From Ruminococcaceae bacterium P7 (GTDB lineage: Bacteria > Bacillota > Clostridia > Oscillospirales > Acutalibacteraceae), in NCBI GenBank assembly GCA_900100595.1, contig FMUA01000002.1, forward strand, positions 1-64,000: a stretch of DNA of 64,000 nucleotides, written 5' to 3'. This document shows positions 54,024 to 61,850 of the stretch, piece after piece. Position 1 is the first letter of the stretch. Each line of letters starts with the position of its first letter. The position numbers and the translations under genes were made by a program. The notes under the pieces are model-generated. The model worked only from the letters and a program-made list of their open reading frames with translations, was not told the origin of the DNA and made no database searches.

Positions 54024-54061
54024 CCCTATATCAAGATAGGGTTCGGCAATCACCAAACCCT
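54024..54061 (-). promoter_or_regulatory. Competing hairpins over dapB ribosome site
   Basis: Two alternative stems on the minus strand share bases 54038-54041. Stem 1: AGGGTTTGG/CCGAACCCT (54053-54061 with 54038-54046, one G-U). Stem 2: CCCTAT/ATAGGG (54036-54041 with 54024-54029). Stem 2 pairs the first Gs of the dapB ribosome site GGGGGAAG; stem 1 frees them. A translational switch is possible; the signal is unknown. Confidence 0.55.
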
Positions 54062-54085
54062 ACGCTTATTATTTGTTTGTAATGA

Positions 54086-54982
54086 TTAAACCTTATCCAA
54101 AAGGTCATACTTCGCCAGACAATCCTTGAGATTGTGATAGCCTGCCACACTCATAGGTACAAGGGGCAGCTTGCATTCACCCGCGTCAAAGCCGTAGAGA
54201 TTCATCGCGGTCTTGACGGGAATCGGATTGACGTCGCTGAACATAATGTTCATCAGCTCCAGATAGTGGAAGTGGAGCTTCTGTGCCTCGGCAAAGTTGT
54301 TATCCAGACAGAGCTGACAAATCTGATGCATCTCGGTCGGGCAGATATTTGCGAAAACCGAAATGACACCCAGAGCACCCAAGGACATAAACGGAACGGT
54401 CTGGTCATCATTGCCCGAATAAATGTCGAGGTTATCGCCGCAGAGCGAGCGAATCAAAGCAACCTGAGAAATATCGCCGCTTGCTTCCTTCGCCGCGCGG
54501 ATATTGGGATGCTTGCAGAGCTCGGCATAGGTCTTGGGCTGGATGTTACAGCCCGTGCGCGAGGGCACGTTATAGAGAATGATGGGAATATCCACCGAAT
54601 CGGCGATCACGTTGAAGTGCTTCACCAAACCTGCCTGTGAGGTCTTGTTATAGTAAGGCGTTACGCAAAGGCAAGCGTCCGCGCCTGTTTTCTGCGCTTC
54701 TCTGGAGAGCATGACCGCAGTGGAGGTATCGTTGCTTCCTGTGCCCGCGATGACGGGAATTCTTCCGTTGACCTTCTCGGAAACAAAGGAGAGAACCTCG
54801 CAGTGCTCCTTCTCGGAGAGGGTCGCAGCCTCCCCCGTGGTGCCGCAGGCGATGATTGCATCGGTACCCTTGGCAATATGGAACTTGAGGAGCTGCTCAA
54901 GCACCTTGTAATTAACCTTGCCGTCTGACTGAATCGGGGTAATCAGCGCTACGCCCGAGCCTGTGAAAATGTGGTCTGACAT
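54086..54982 (-). CDS. dapA: 4-Hydroxy-tetrahydrodipicolinate synthase
   Basis: 298 residues; condenses pyruvate with aspartate semialdehyde. Schiff-base lysine in AAKEASGDIS, catalytic Tyr region LYNVPSRTGCNIQP, and ACGTTGEAATLSEKEH. Lies 16 bases after asd with GGAGG. Confidence 0.97.
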   Translation of the reverse strand: MSDHIFTGSGVALITPIQSDGKVNYKVLEQLLKFHIAKGTDAIIACGTTGEAATLSEKEHCEVLSFVSEKVNGRIPVIAGTGSNDTSTAVMLSREAQKTGADACLCVTPYYNKTSQAGLVKHFNVIADSVDIPIILYNVPSRTGCNIQPKTYAELCKHPNIRAAKEASGDISQVALIRSLCGDNLDIYSGNDDQTVPFMSLGALGVISVFANICPTEMHQICQLCLDNNFAEAQKLHFHYLELMNIMFSDVNPIPVKTAMNLYGFDAGECKLPLVPMSVAGYHNLKDCLAKYDLLDKV

Positions 54983-54998
54983 ACTTATTCCTCCGAAC

Positions 54999-56084
54999 TT
55001 AATCCATATATCCCTCGGCGCAGAGGAGCTCGGCGAGAAGAACAGCGCCGCCTGCCGCGCCTCTTAATGTGTTGTGTGACATGCACACGAACTTGTAATC
55101 GTACTGTGTATCCTCTCTGAGACGGCCGACGGAAACAGCCATACCGTTTTCGAGGTTGCGCTCCGACTTGATCTGCGGACGGTCAGGCTCTGTAAAGTAG
55201 TGCAGGAACTGCTTGGGAGCGCTGGGAAGATTCAGCTCCTGCGCTCTGCCGCTGTAGCTCTCCCATACCTTGATAATCTCCTCAACGGAGGGCTTCTCCA
55301 CGCCTTCCTTGAAGGACATGAATACCGCCGCTGTGTGACCGTCGGAAACGGGAACACGCAGACACTGGGAGGTGATGGCGATATCGTCGGTCAGCGCGAT
55401 CTCGTCTCCCTCAACCTTGCCCCAGATTTTAAGGGGCTCTCTCTCGGACTTTTCTTCCTCACCGCCGATGTAGGGAATGAGGTTATCTACCATTTCGGGC
55501 CATGTCTTGAAGGTCTTGCCCGCGCCGGAAATCGCCTGATAGGTGCAGGCGAGCACCTTGTCGACACCGAGAGCCTTCAGCGGATGAATGGCGGGGACAT
55601 AGCTCTGAAGCGAGCAGTTGGACTTGACTGCGACAAAGCCTCTCTTGGTGCCGAGGCGCTTTCTCTGCGACTCGATGACCTTGATGTGATCGGCGTTGAT
55701 TTCGGGGATAACCATCGGTACATCAGGGGTAAAGCGGTGCGCGGAGTTATTGGACACGATCGGGCATTCCGCCTTCGCGTACTTCTCCTCGAGAGTCTTG
55801 ATTTCATCCTTCTTCATGTTGACCGCGCAGAAGCAGAAGTCGACCTTTGCGGCAACCTCCTCCACGTTCTCGGCGTCCATGATAACCATATCCTTATATT
55901 TTTCGGGAAGCGCAGCGGTCATGTGCCATCTGCCGTCAACGCACTCGCCATAGGTCTTGCCCGCGGAACGCGCGCTTGCCGCGAGAGCGGTAACCTCAAA
56001 CCAGGGGTGATTCTCAAGAAGCAGCGCAAAACGCTGTCCTACCATACCTGTAGCTCCGATAATTCCTACCTTATACTTCTTCAC
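54999..56084 (-). CDS. asd: Aspartate-semialdehyde dehydrogenase (archaeal/fungal-like type)
   Basis: 361 residues; reduces aspartyl phosphate to aspartate semialdehyde. NADP-binding VGIIGATGMVGQRF, active-site cysteine in SNCSLQSYVPAIHPL, GAGKTFKTWPEMVDN. Length and motifs fit the longer archaeal/fungal-type enzyme. Start codon is GTG at 56082-56084, with GGAGGAATCACA just before; an upstream in-frame ATG overlaps no ribosome site. First gene of asd-dapA-dapB, with a long structured leader. Confidence 0.94.
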   Translation of the reverse strand: MKKYKVGIIGATGMVGQRFALLLENHPWFEVTALAASARSAGKTYGECVDGRWHMTAALPEKYKDMVIMDAENVEEVAAKVDFCFCAVNMKKDEIKTLEEKYAKAECPIVSNNSAHRFTPDVPMVIPEINADHIKVIESQRKRLGTKRGFVAVKSNCSLQSYVPAIHPLKALGVDKVLACTYQAISGAGKTFKTWPEMVDNLIPYIGGEEEKSEREPLKIWGKVEGDEIALTDDIAITSQCLRVPVSDGHTAAVFMSFKEGVEKPSVEEIIKVWESYSGRAQELNLPSAPKQFLHYFTEPDRPQIKSERNLENGMAVSVGRLREDTQYDYKFVCMSHNTLRGAAGGAVLLAELLCAEGYMD

Positions 56085-56114
56085 TGTGATTCCTCCATGT
56101 TTCAACATTTTTTG

Positions 56115-56193
56115 AAAAAGCGGTTGCCAGATTCGCTTTTTTATTATATGATAGATACGGTGTGCTTGAAACACAGCGTTTCATGGCAATCGC
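56115..56193 (-). promoter_or_regulatory. Candidate attenuator in asd leader
   Basis: On the minus strand the ~137-base leader contains a terminator-like stem AAAAAGCG/CGCTTTTT (56134-56141 with 56115-56122, 11-base loop). Upstream GCGATTGCCA (56184-56193) can instead pair 9 of 10 bases with TGGCAACCGC (56120-56129), which overlaps the 3' arm of that stem: an antiterminator arrangement. It does not match lysine riboswitch or T-box elements that I know. A short frame with adjacent Lys codons also crosses it. Confidence 0.5.
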
Positions 56194-56200
56194 CAAGGTG

Positions 56201-56230
56201 TTGATTACTCCAAATACCTCATTCTATAAT
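56201..56230 (+). promoter_or_regulatory. queA-tgt promoter
   Basis: TTGATT (56201-56206), 18 bases, TATAAT (56225-56230). Its -10 overlaps that of the divergent asd promoter. Confidence 0.55.
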
Positions 56231-56256
56231 ATACCATTTTACAATTGTATTGTCAA
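56228..56256 (-). promoter_or_regulatory. asd-dapA-dapB promoter
   Basis: Minus-strand TTGACA (56251-56256), 17 bases, TATATT (56228-56233). Confidence 0.75.
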
Positions 56257-56297
56257 TTATTTTAAGAATTAACTTTTGGGATTTGAGGAAGAATATT

Positions 56298-57323
56298 ATG
56301 AAAACAAGCGATTTTTACTATGATTTGCCAAAAGAGCTGATTGCGCAGACGCCCGTCGAGCCGCGTGACAGCTCGCGTCTGCTCGTCCTTGACAGAAGCA
56401 CGGGAGAAGTGACGCACCGGCATTTTTATGACATTATCGACTATCTCAACGAGGGCGACCTGATTGTCGCGAACGACTCGCGCGTTCTGCCCGCGAGAAT
56501 CTACGGCGTCAAGGACGAAACAGGCGCGAGAGTGGAGTTCCTCCTGCTCAAGCAAATCAGCGGAAATCGCTGGGAAACGCTCTGCAAGCCCGGCAAAAAG
56601 GCGCGCGAGGGCGCGAGATTCAGCTTCGGAGACGGTATTCTGCGTGCAGAAGTTGTCGAAGTCAATGACGACGGCAACCGCGTGGTGGACTTCGACTGCG
56701 ATGAAAATTTCTTTGCGACGCTTGATAAGATCGGTCAGATGCCGCTGCCGCCCTATATCACCGAGGAGCTAAAGGACAAGGAGCGCTATCAGACTGTCTA
56801 CAGCCATGAATTGGGCTCCGCAGCCGCTCCGACCGCAGGACTGCATTTCACCGACGAGCTGATGGAGCGCATCCGTCAGAAGGGCGTGAATATCGCCTAC
56901 GTCACCCTGCACGTCGGTCTCGGTACCTTCCGTCCCGTCAAGGTGGACGATGTGACAAAGCATAAAATGCACAGCGAGCACTACGAGATTCCGCAGGAAA
57001 CCGCCGACCTGATCCGACAGACTAAAGAAAACGGCGGCAGAGTCATCGCCATCGGCACAACCTCCTGCCGCACGCTCGAGAGCGTCGCGACGGAGTACGG
57101 CGAAATCAGGGCGTGCGACGGTTTTACGGACATCTTTATTTACCCCGGGTATCAATTCAAGGTTCTCGACGGACTCGTCACCAACTTCCACCTGCCCGAA
57201 AGCACGCTGATTATGCTTGTTTCGGCGTTCGCGGGTTATGACAACGTGATGAACGCCTACAAAATTGCCGTTGAGGAGCGTTATCGATTCTTTTCATTCG
57301 GCGACGCGATGATGATATCTTAA
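56298..57323 (+). CDS. queA: S-adenosylmethionine:tRNA ribosyltransferase-isomerase QueA
   Basis: 341 residues; forms epoxyqueuosine in tRNA wobble positions. Marks: [28 protein letters not shown] [14 protein letters not shown], and [17 protein letters not shown]. Start at 56298 after GAGGAAG. Followed by tgt after 13 bases, the usual pair. Confidence 0.97.
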   Translation: MKTSDFYYDLPKELIAQTPVEPRDSSRLLVLDRSTGEVTHRHFYDIIDYLNEGDLIVANDSRVLPARIYGVKDETGARVEFLLLKQISGNRWETLCKPGKKAREGARFSFGDGILRAEVVEVNDDGNRVVDFDCDENFFATLDKIGQMPLPPYITEELKDKERYQTVYSHELGSAAAPTAGLHFTDELMERIRQKGVNIAYVTLHVGLGTFRPVKVDDVTKHKMHSEHYEIPQETADLIRQTKENGGRVIAIGTTSCRTLESVATEYGEIRACDGFTDIFIYPGYQFKVLDGLVTNFHLPESTLIMLVSAFAGYDNVMNAYKIAVEERYRFFSFGDAMMIS

Positions 57324-57336
57324 TTACGGAGGAACT

Positions 57337-58467
57337 ATGTTTCAGCTAATCAAAGCAGAAGGCTCCGCACGGCGCGGCGAATTTGTGACACCGCACGGAA
57401 CCGTACAAACCCCCGCCTTTATGAATGTTGCGACCTGCGGCGCCATCAAAGGCGCGGTATCGGCGCTTGATTTGAAAAATATAAAATGTCAGGTGCAGCT
57501 GTGCAACACCTATCACCTCCACCTGCGCCCCGGAGACGACAAGGTACGGCAGCTCGGCGGCTTGCACCGCTTTACGCGCTGGGACGGTCCGATTCTCACG
57601 GACAGCGGCGGCTTTCAGGTGTTTTCTCTCGCAAAGCTGCGCAATATCAAGGAGGAAGGCGTATATTTCAACTCCCACATCGACGGACGCAAGATTTTCA
57701 TGGGACCCGAGGAGAGCATGAATATCCAATCAAACCTCGGCTCCACGATCGCGATGGCGTTTGACGAGTGCGTCGAGAACCCCTCTCCCTATGAATACAC
57801 ACGCGACAGCGTTGCGCGCACGACGCGCTGGCTCAAGCGCTGTATCGAGAGAATGGCATACCTCAACAGTCTGGAGGAAACGATCAACCGCGAGCAAATG
57901 CTCTTTGGCATCAACCAGGGCGGCACCTACCGCGATCTCCGTATCAACCATATGAAAGAAATCGCGGAGCTGAACCTCGACGGCTACGCGATCGGCGGTC
58001 TGGCTGTCGGCGAACCGACCGAGGTGATGTACGAGATCATCGAAGCGGTCGAGCTGTTCGCACCCAAGGACAAAATCCGCTACCTGATGGGCGTCGGAAC
58101 GCCCGTCAACATTCTCGAGGCGGTATACCGCGGCGTGGATTTATTCGACTGCGTCATGCCCAGCCGCAACGCAAGGCACGGTCAGCTCTTTACATGGGAG
58201 GGCGTGCGCAACCTCAACAACGCCAAATACGAGCTGGACGAGCGCCCCATTGACGAGCACTGCGACTGCCCTACCTGCCGCAGCTTCTCACGCGCGTACA
58301 TCCGTCACCTGCTCAAGAGCGGTGAAATGCTCGGCATGCGTCTTGCGGTGCTGCACAACCTCTATTTCTACAACAATCTGATGGAGGTTATCCGCTCGGA
58401 GCTTGACAAAGGAACCTTCTCTGACTTCTATCAGACGTACAGAAATGTCCTCGGCGTGAGAATTTAA
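57337..58467 (+). CDS. tgt: tRNA-guanine transglycosylase
   Basis: 376 residues; swaps guanine 34 for preQ1. Catalytic and binding segments DSGGFQVFSL, GGLAVGEP and FDCVMPSRNARHG, and the zinc site in HCDCPTCRSFSRAYIRH. Co-transcribed with queA. Confidence 0.97.
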   Translation: MFQLIKAEGSARRGEFVTPHGTVQTPAFMNVATCGAIKGAVSALDLKNIKCQVQLCNTYHLHLRPGDDKVRQLGGLHRFTRWDGPILTDSGGFQVFSLAKLRNIKEEGVYFNSHIDGRKIFMGPEESMNIQSNLGSTIAMAFDECVENPSPYEYTRDSVARTTRWLKRCIERMAYLNSLEETINREQMLFGINQGGTYRDLRINHMKEIAELNLDGYAIGGLAVGEPTEVMYEIIEAVELFAPKDKIRYLMGVGTPVNILEAVYRGVDLFDCVMPSRNARHGQLFTWEGVRNLNNAKYELDERPIDEHCDCPTCRSFSRAYIRHLLKSGEMLGMRLAVLHNLYFYNNLMEVIRSELDKGTFSDFYQTYRNVLGVRI

Positions 58468-58488
58468 TGAATTTTTTTCCAAAATAGC

Positions 58489-58517
58489 TTGCAACTGAGG
58501 ATAAAAGCTGTTATAAT
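58489..58517 (+). promoter_or_regulatory. yajC promoter
   Basis: TTGCAA (58489-58494), 17 bases, TATAAT (58512-58517), 32 bases before the ATG; yajC is thus probably independent of queA-tgt. Confidence 0.75.
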
Positions 58518-58549
58518 CAATTTATTGCGTTGAAAGGAATGATGAATAT

Positions 58550-58957
58550 ATGACACCAATAGCAGCTGAAGCACAGCAGGCAGGCGGTCTGTTCGGCGGC
58601 AACAGCATGTGGGTTATGATTTTAATCTACGCCGTCATCATCGGAGGTATCTATTTCTTCCTGATCAGACCGAACTCCAAAAAGAAAAAAGAAGAGGCGC
58701 AGATGCGCAACTCTCTGGAAATCGGAGATGAAATCACCACCATCGGCGGTATTATGGGCAGAGTCGTCGCAATCAAGGACGACGAGGACGCCATTATCAT
58801 CGAGACAGGCTCCGACCGCGTCAAGATGAAATTCAAGAAATGGTGTATTTCCACCGTTGACACCGTCAAGAATCCCGCTGAAACGGCTCCCGTGGAGAAA
58901 AAGAGCCTGACAAGCTTCTTCAAGAAGAAGAAACAGGAATCCGAGAGCGAGAAATAA
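58550..58957 (+). CDS. yajC: Preprotein translocase subunit YajC
   Basis: 135 residues; one membrane helix (VMILIYAVIIGGIYFFLIRP), then LEIGDEITTIGGIMGRVVAI, the YajC core. Accessory to SecDF. The C-terminus is extended with charged Lys-rich sequence. Adjacent to tgt as in many bacteria, but secDF is elsewhere. Confidence 0.94.
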   Translation: MTPIAAEAQQAGGLFGGNSMWVMILIYAVIIGGIYFFLIRPNSKKKKEEAQMRNSLEIGDEITTIGGIMGRVVAIKDDEDAIIIETGSDRVKMKFKKWCISTVDTVKNPAETAPVEKKSLTSFFKKKKQESESEK

Positions 58958-58991
58958 TATTCTCTCCCGTTTTTCAAAACATAAAATCCGA

Positions 58992-59035
58992 GACTCCCGA
59001 GTATAATGCAACAGCTTATATTCGGGGGTCTTTTT
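58992..59035 (+). terminator. yajC terminator overlapping next ribosome site
   Basis: 15-bp stem (58992-59006 with 59016-59030, two G-U pairs, 9-base loop) followed by TTTTT and then directly by the ATG at 59036. The 3' arm holds GGGGG, the only ribosome site for the next gene. Confidence 0.85.
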
Positions 59036-59425
59036 ATGTCGGACAAGAAAAAACTGATTCGCTCCGTCGTCATCGGCTCGCTCTGCGGTCTGCTCAGCTG
59101 CGTAGCGATGATGTGCGTCCTCGCGGCGGTCATGCTCAGCACGGGACTGCTTTCCGCTGAGCTGATCGACTATCTGATGGTTGCCGTCGCGGCAGCCGGT
59201 GCACTAGTCGGCGCGTTCGTCGCGACAAAGCTCAACGGAGGCGCAGGTCTGATTGTCGGAGCGGTCACGGGAGCGGTCATGCTTCTGCTGATTACCGCCG
59301 GCGCTCTGCTGCGTCAGGATGCACCCGTCACCTCTCTCTGTGCCGTGAGAGCGGCGGCACTTCTGCTCGGCGGCGCTCTTGGCGGTATTTTGGGACTGCG
59401 CGAAAGAAAACACGCGGGTTTTTGA
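59036..59425 (+). CDS. Small polytopic membrane protein (TIGR04086/YrzE-like)
   Basis: 129 residues with four predicted helices (SVVIGSLCGLLSCVAMMCVL, ALVGAFVATKLNGGAGLIVG and so on). The Gly-rich, evenly spaced helices match the TIGR04086/YrzE family that commonly follows yajC in Firmicutes. Function unknown. The ATG at 59036 follows the terminator T-run directly, so the ribosome site is inside the stem. Confidence 0.8.
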   Translation: MSDKKKLIRSVVIGSLCGLLSCVAMMCVLAAVMLSTGLLSAELIDYLMVAVAAAGALVGAFVATKLNGGAGLIVGAVTGAVMLLLITAGALLRQDAPVTSLCAVRAAALLLGGALGGILGLRERKHAGF

Positions 59426-59431
59426 CGCTTT

Positions 59432-59458
59432 CAGGGTCGGCGACCGTTGCCGGCCCTG
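59432..59458 (+). terminator. Terminator after small membrane protein gene
   Basis: CAGGGTCGGC/GCCGGCCCTG (one G-U), 7-base loop, then TTCCCTTTTT. Confidence 0.85.
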
Positions 59459-59550
59459 TTCCCTTTTTAGTATGATGAACGAAATAATTCTCATCAGGAA
59501 AATAAAAATGACAATTTTTACAAAATCTAAAAAATAGTAGAAAAAACTAT

Positions 59551-59566
59551 TATAATATGGTATAAT
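59551..59566 (+). promoter_or_regulatory. Tandem -10-like hexamers upstream of pseudokinase
   Basis: TATAAT at 59551-59556 and again at 59561-59566, ~70 bases before the ATG, in an A-rich tract. No convincing -35 is seen at 16-18 bases from either. Confidence 0.4.
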
Positions 59567-59632
59567 AGCTCCGAATAGGTAGAACAATCCGTAGGTAATA
59601 TGATAAGAATTCAATGAAAAGGAGTAGGTCTA

Positions 59633-61837
59633 ATGGCAAAAATCAAATTGCCCGAGGCGCTGAAATCCTGGAAGGTAGTTTCAGCCGCTTCCGACACTGA
59701 CGAGCGCGAAATCTATAAGCTCGTCAGCAAAGACGGCGACGGTGCGCAAAAGGAAGCGCAGCTCGCCTATTACGAATTCACGGGAAGTCTCTACAATCAG
59801 GATGACATCGAATACATCAAGGACGAGGCTGATTTTGTAAAGACCATCAAGGGTCTGGGCGATATCAGCAACTATGTGGACGTCGTCATCGACGATAATC
59901 CCGAAAAACAGAAAATGGAAGTATTCATCGTCACCGACAACAGCAAGCCGCTGTCTGAGGTGATGAAGGACAAGAGCTTCTCCGAGGACGAGGTTATCGA
60001 CTTCGGTCTGCAAATGAGTGAGATTCTGGAGAAGATTGAAAACGCCGGCATCTTCCACGGCGACATCAAGCCCTCCGATATCTTTGTCACCGAGGACGGC
60101 AAGTACAAGCTCGGCGCATTCATGGACGCGGAAAGCCTCGATGAAAATGACGCCTTTCTTGCTCCCGAAATGCACAAGGGCGAAAACGCCGACTTTACAA
60201 CCGACCTCTATTCGCTCGGTATGATCATGTACACCATGTGCAACGACGGCAAGCTGCCCTTTGAAGGCGAAGGCGTATCTGCCGATGAAGCGGTGGACAA
60301 GCGTCTTGCGGGAGAATCCGTACCCGCGCCGAAAAACGGCAGTCCGAAGCTGAAGAGCGTCGTCATGATCGCGATCCAGTCCGAAAACAAGAACCGCTGG
60401 AAGAACGCGGGCAATATCAAAAACGCGCTTCTCTCGCTGAAAAACGAAGAAGCAGACAAGGAGGAAAAGGAAGAGCCCTCCGCTCAGATCATCGCGCCTG
60501 CAAGCACTGAATTTGACGGCAATGTCTTTGAGGATGAACCCAAGGACGGCAGCGACGGCAAATTGATCGGCGCCGCCGCTCTCGGCGCAGGTATTGCCGC
60601 GGCAGCGTCAAACAGCTCCGAATCCGAAAAAGCCGCAACATCCGATTCCTCCGAGACAGCCGATGCATCCGATACTTCCCAAGCGTCTGACGCTCCCAAG
60701 ACGGAGGACGAGGATATCAAGCCCTCCTATGAGGAGCCTGAAATCGACAACAGAGTCTTTGACAACTACAAAAATCAAACCAAAATATTCAGCATCAACG
60801 GTCCCGCCCCCGAAAAGGATTACGGCGATTATTTCGATGACGGCGTTGATTTAAGAAAACCCGTCAAGGCGGAACCGAAGCCCGAGGAGGACGAAAACGG
60901 CTTCCTCAATCCGTTCTACACCGACACCCTTGACGAAGAGAATAAGCCCAAGAAAAACAAAACCAAAAAGGGTCTGATCGCGGCGATCATCATCGGCATC
61001 ATCATTATCCTTGCCCTGCTCGGCGCGCTCGGTGTAATTGCCTATAATAACGGTCTCTTCGGCTCGCATCCCCACGGCTCGACAATGGATACCGCCGCTC
61101 CCACCACAGCAGGTGCGACAAACGCCTCGGGAGCCGCTTCCGCCTCCACCACAGCGCCCTCCTCTGCCGCGAGCACACAACCTACCACCGTTCCCGCGAC
61201 GACCTCCGCGTCCTCCAAGTCGGAGAGCAGCGAGTCCAATAAAGAAAGCTCCCAGTCCTCCGAAAAGCCTGTCGAGTACGTCACCGTCAAGGTGGTCAGA
61301 GGCATGACGGTCTCGGAAGCCAGAGCTACCCTCGAGGCGGACGGTCTTACTCTCGTCGAGGGCGCTCACAGACCCAGCGACGACTATCCCGCAGGTCAGA
61401 TCATCGCCCAGACGCCCGGCGACGGTCACTCTGTCGCAAAGGGCACCGAGGTGCTGGTGGATATCTCCACAGGCTCGAGCCGGTCATCGTCTCCCGAATC
61501 CAGCCAGTCCTCACAGTCCAGCCAGTCCTCGCAATCGAGTCAGTCCTCACATGACGACGACTACAGCAGCTCACGCCTGAGCACAAGCTACCTCAGTCAG
61601 GCTGAAATCGCCGAAATGGACCGTGACGAGCTTAACTTTACCCTCAACGAGATCTATGCCAGACACGGCAGAATCTTTTCAAGCGCCAGACTTGACGCTT
61701 ATTTCCGCGCACAGTCATGGTATACGCCCAAATATACGGAAGCCGAGTTCTCGCAGCACGTTGTATTCAACGACTACGAACGCAAAAACGCAAACGCTCT
61801 GTATAACGAGCAGATCAAGAGAGGCTATCGCTCTTGA
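59633..61837 (+). CDS. Transmembrane pseudokinase with PASTA and YARHG domains
   Basis: 734 residues. The N-terminal 275 resemble a Ser/Thr kinase: FHGDIKPSDIFV (Asp144, Lys146; Asn replaced by Asp149) and LAPEM (176-180). The glycine loop and the ATP lysine are not recognisable, and the DFG aspartate is Ala162 (KLGAFMDA), so it is probably inactive. A disordered acidic/Ser/Ala-rich linker (275-440), a membrane helix (447-471) and a Ser/Thr-rich stretch follow. Outside the cell are one PASTA domain (547-613), a Ser/Gln repeat and a YARHG domain (652-730, EIYARHGRIF). It probably senses peptidoglycan or another wall ligand. The next gene starts 13 bases downstream. Confidence 0.85.
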   Translation: MAKIKLPEALKSWKVVSAASDTDEREIYKLVSKDGDGAQKEAQLAYYEFTGSLYNQDDIEYIKDEADFVKTIKGLGDISNYVDVVIDDNPEKQKMEVFIVTDNSKPLSEVMKDKSFSEDEVIDFGLQMSEILEKIENAGIFHGDIKPSDIFVTEDGKYKLGAFMDAESLDENDAFLAPEMHKGENADFTTDLYSLGMIMYTMCNDGKLPFEGEGVSADEAVDKRLAGESVPAPKNGSPKLKSVVMIAIQSENKNRWKNAGNIKNALLSLKNEEADKEEKEEPSAQIIAPASTEFDGNVFEDEPKDGSDGKLIGAAALGAGIAAAASNSSESEKAATSDSSETADASDTSQASDAPKTEDEDIKPSYEEPEIDNRVFDNYKNQTKIFSINGPAPEKDYGDYFDDGVDLRKPVKAEPKPEEDENGFLNPFYTDTLDEENKPKKNKTKKGLIAAIIIGIIIILALLGALGVIAYNNGLFGSHPHGSTMDTAAPTTAGATNASGAASASTTAPSSAASTQPTTVPATTSASSKSESSESNKESSQSSEKPVEYVTVKVVRGMTVSEARATLEADGLTLVEGAHRPSDDYPAGQIIAQTPGDGHSVAKGTEVLVDISTGSSRSSSPESSQSSQSSQSSQSSQSSHDDDYSSSRLSTSYLSQAEIAEMDRDELNFTLNEIYARHGRIFSSARLDAYFRAQSWYTPKYTEAEFSQHVVFNDYERKNANALYNEQIKRGYRS

Positions 61838-61850
61838 CGGGAGTTGAACC

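Noticed and set aside
56085..56222. Lysine riboswitch or T-box before asd
   Set aside because: The leader is short and lacks the conserved junction of the lysine riboswitch and the T-box sequence.
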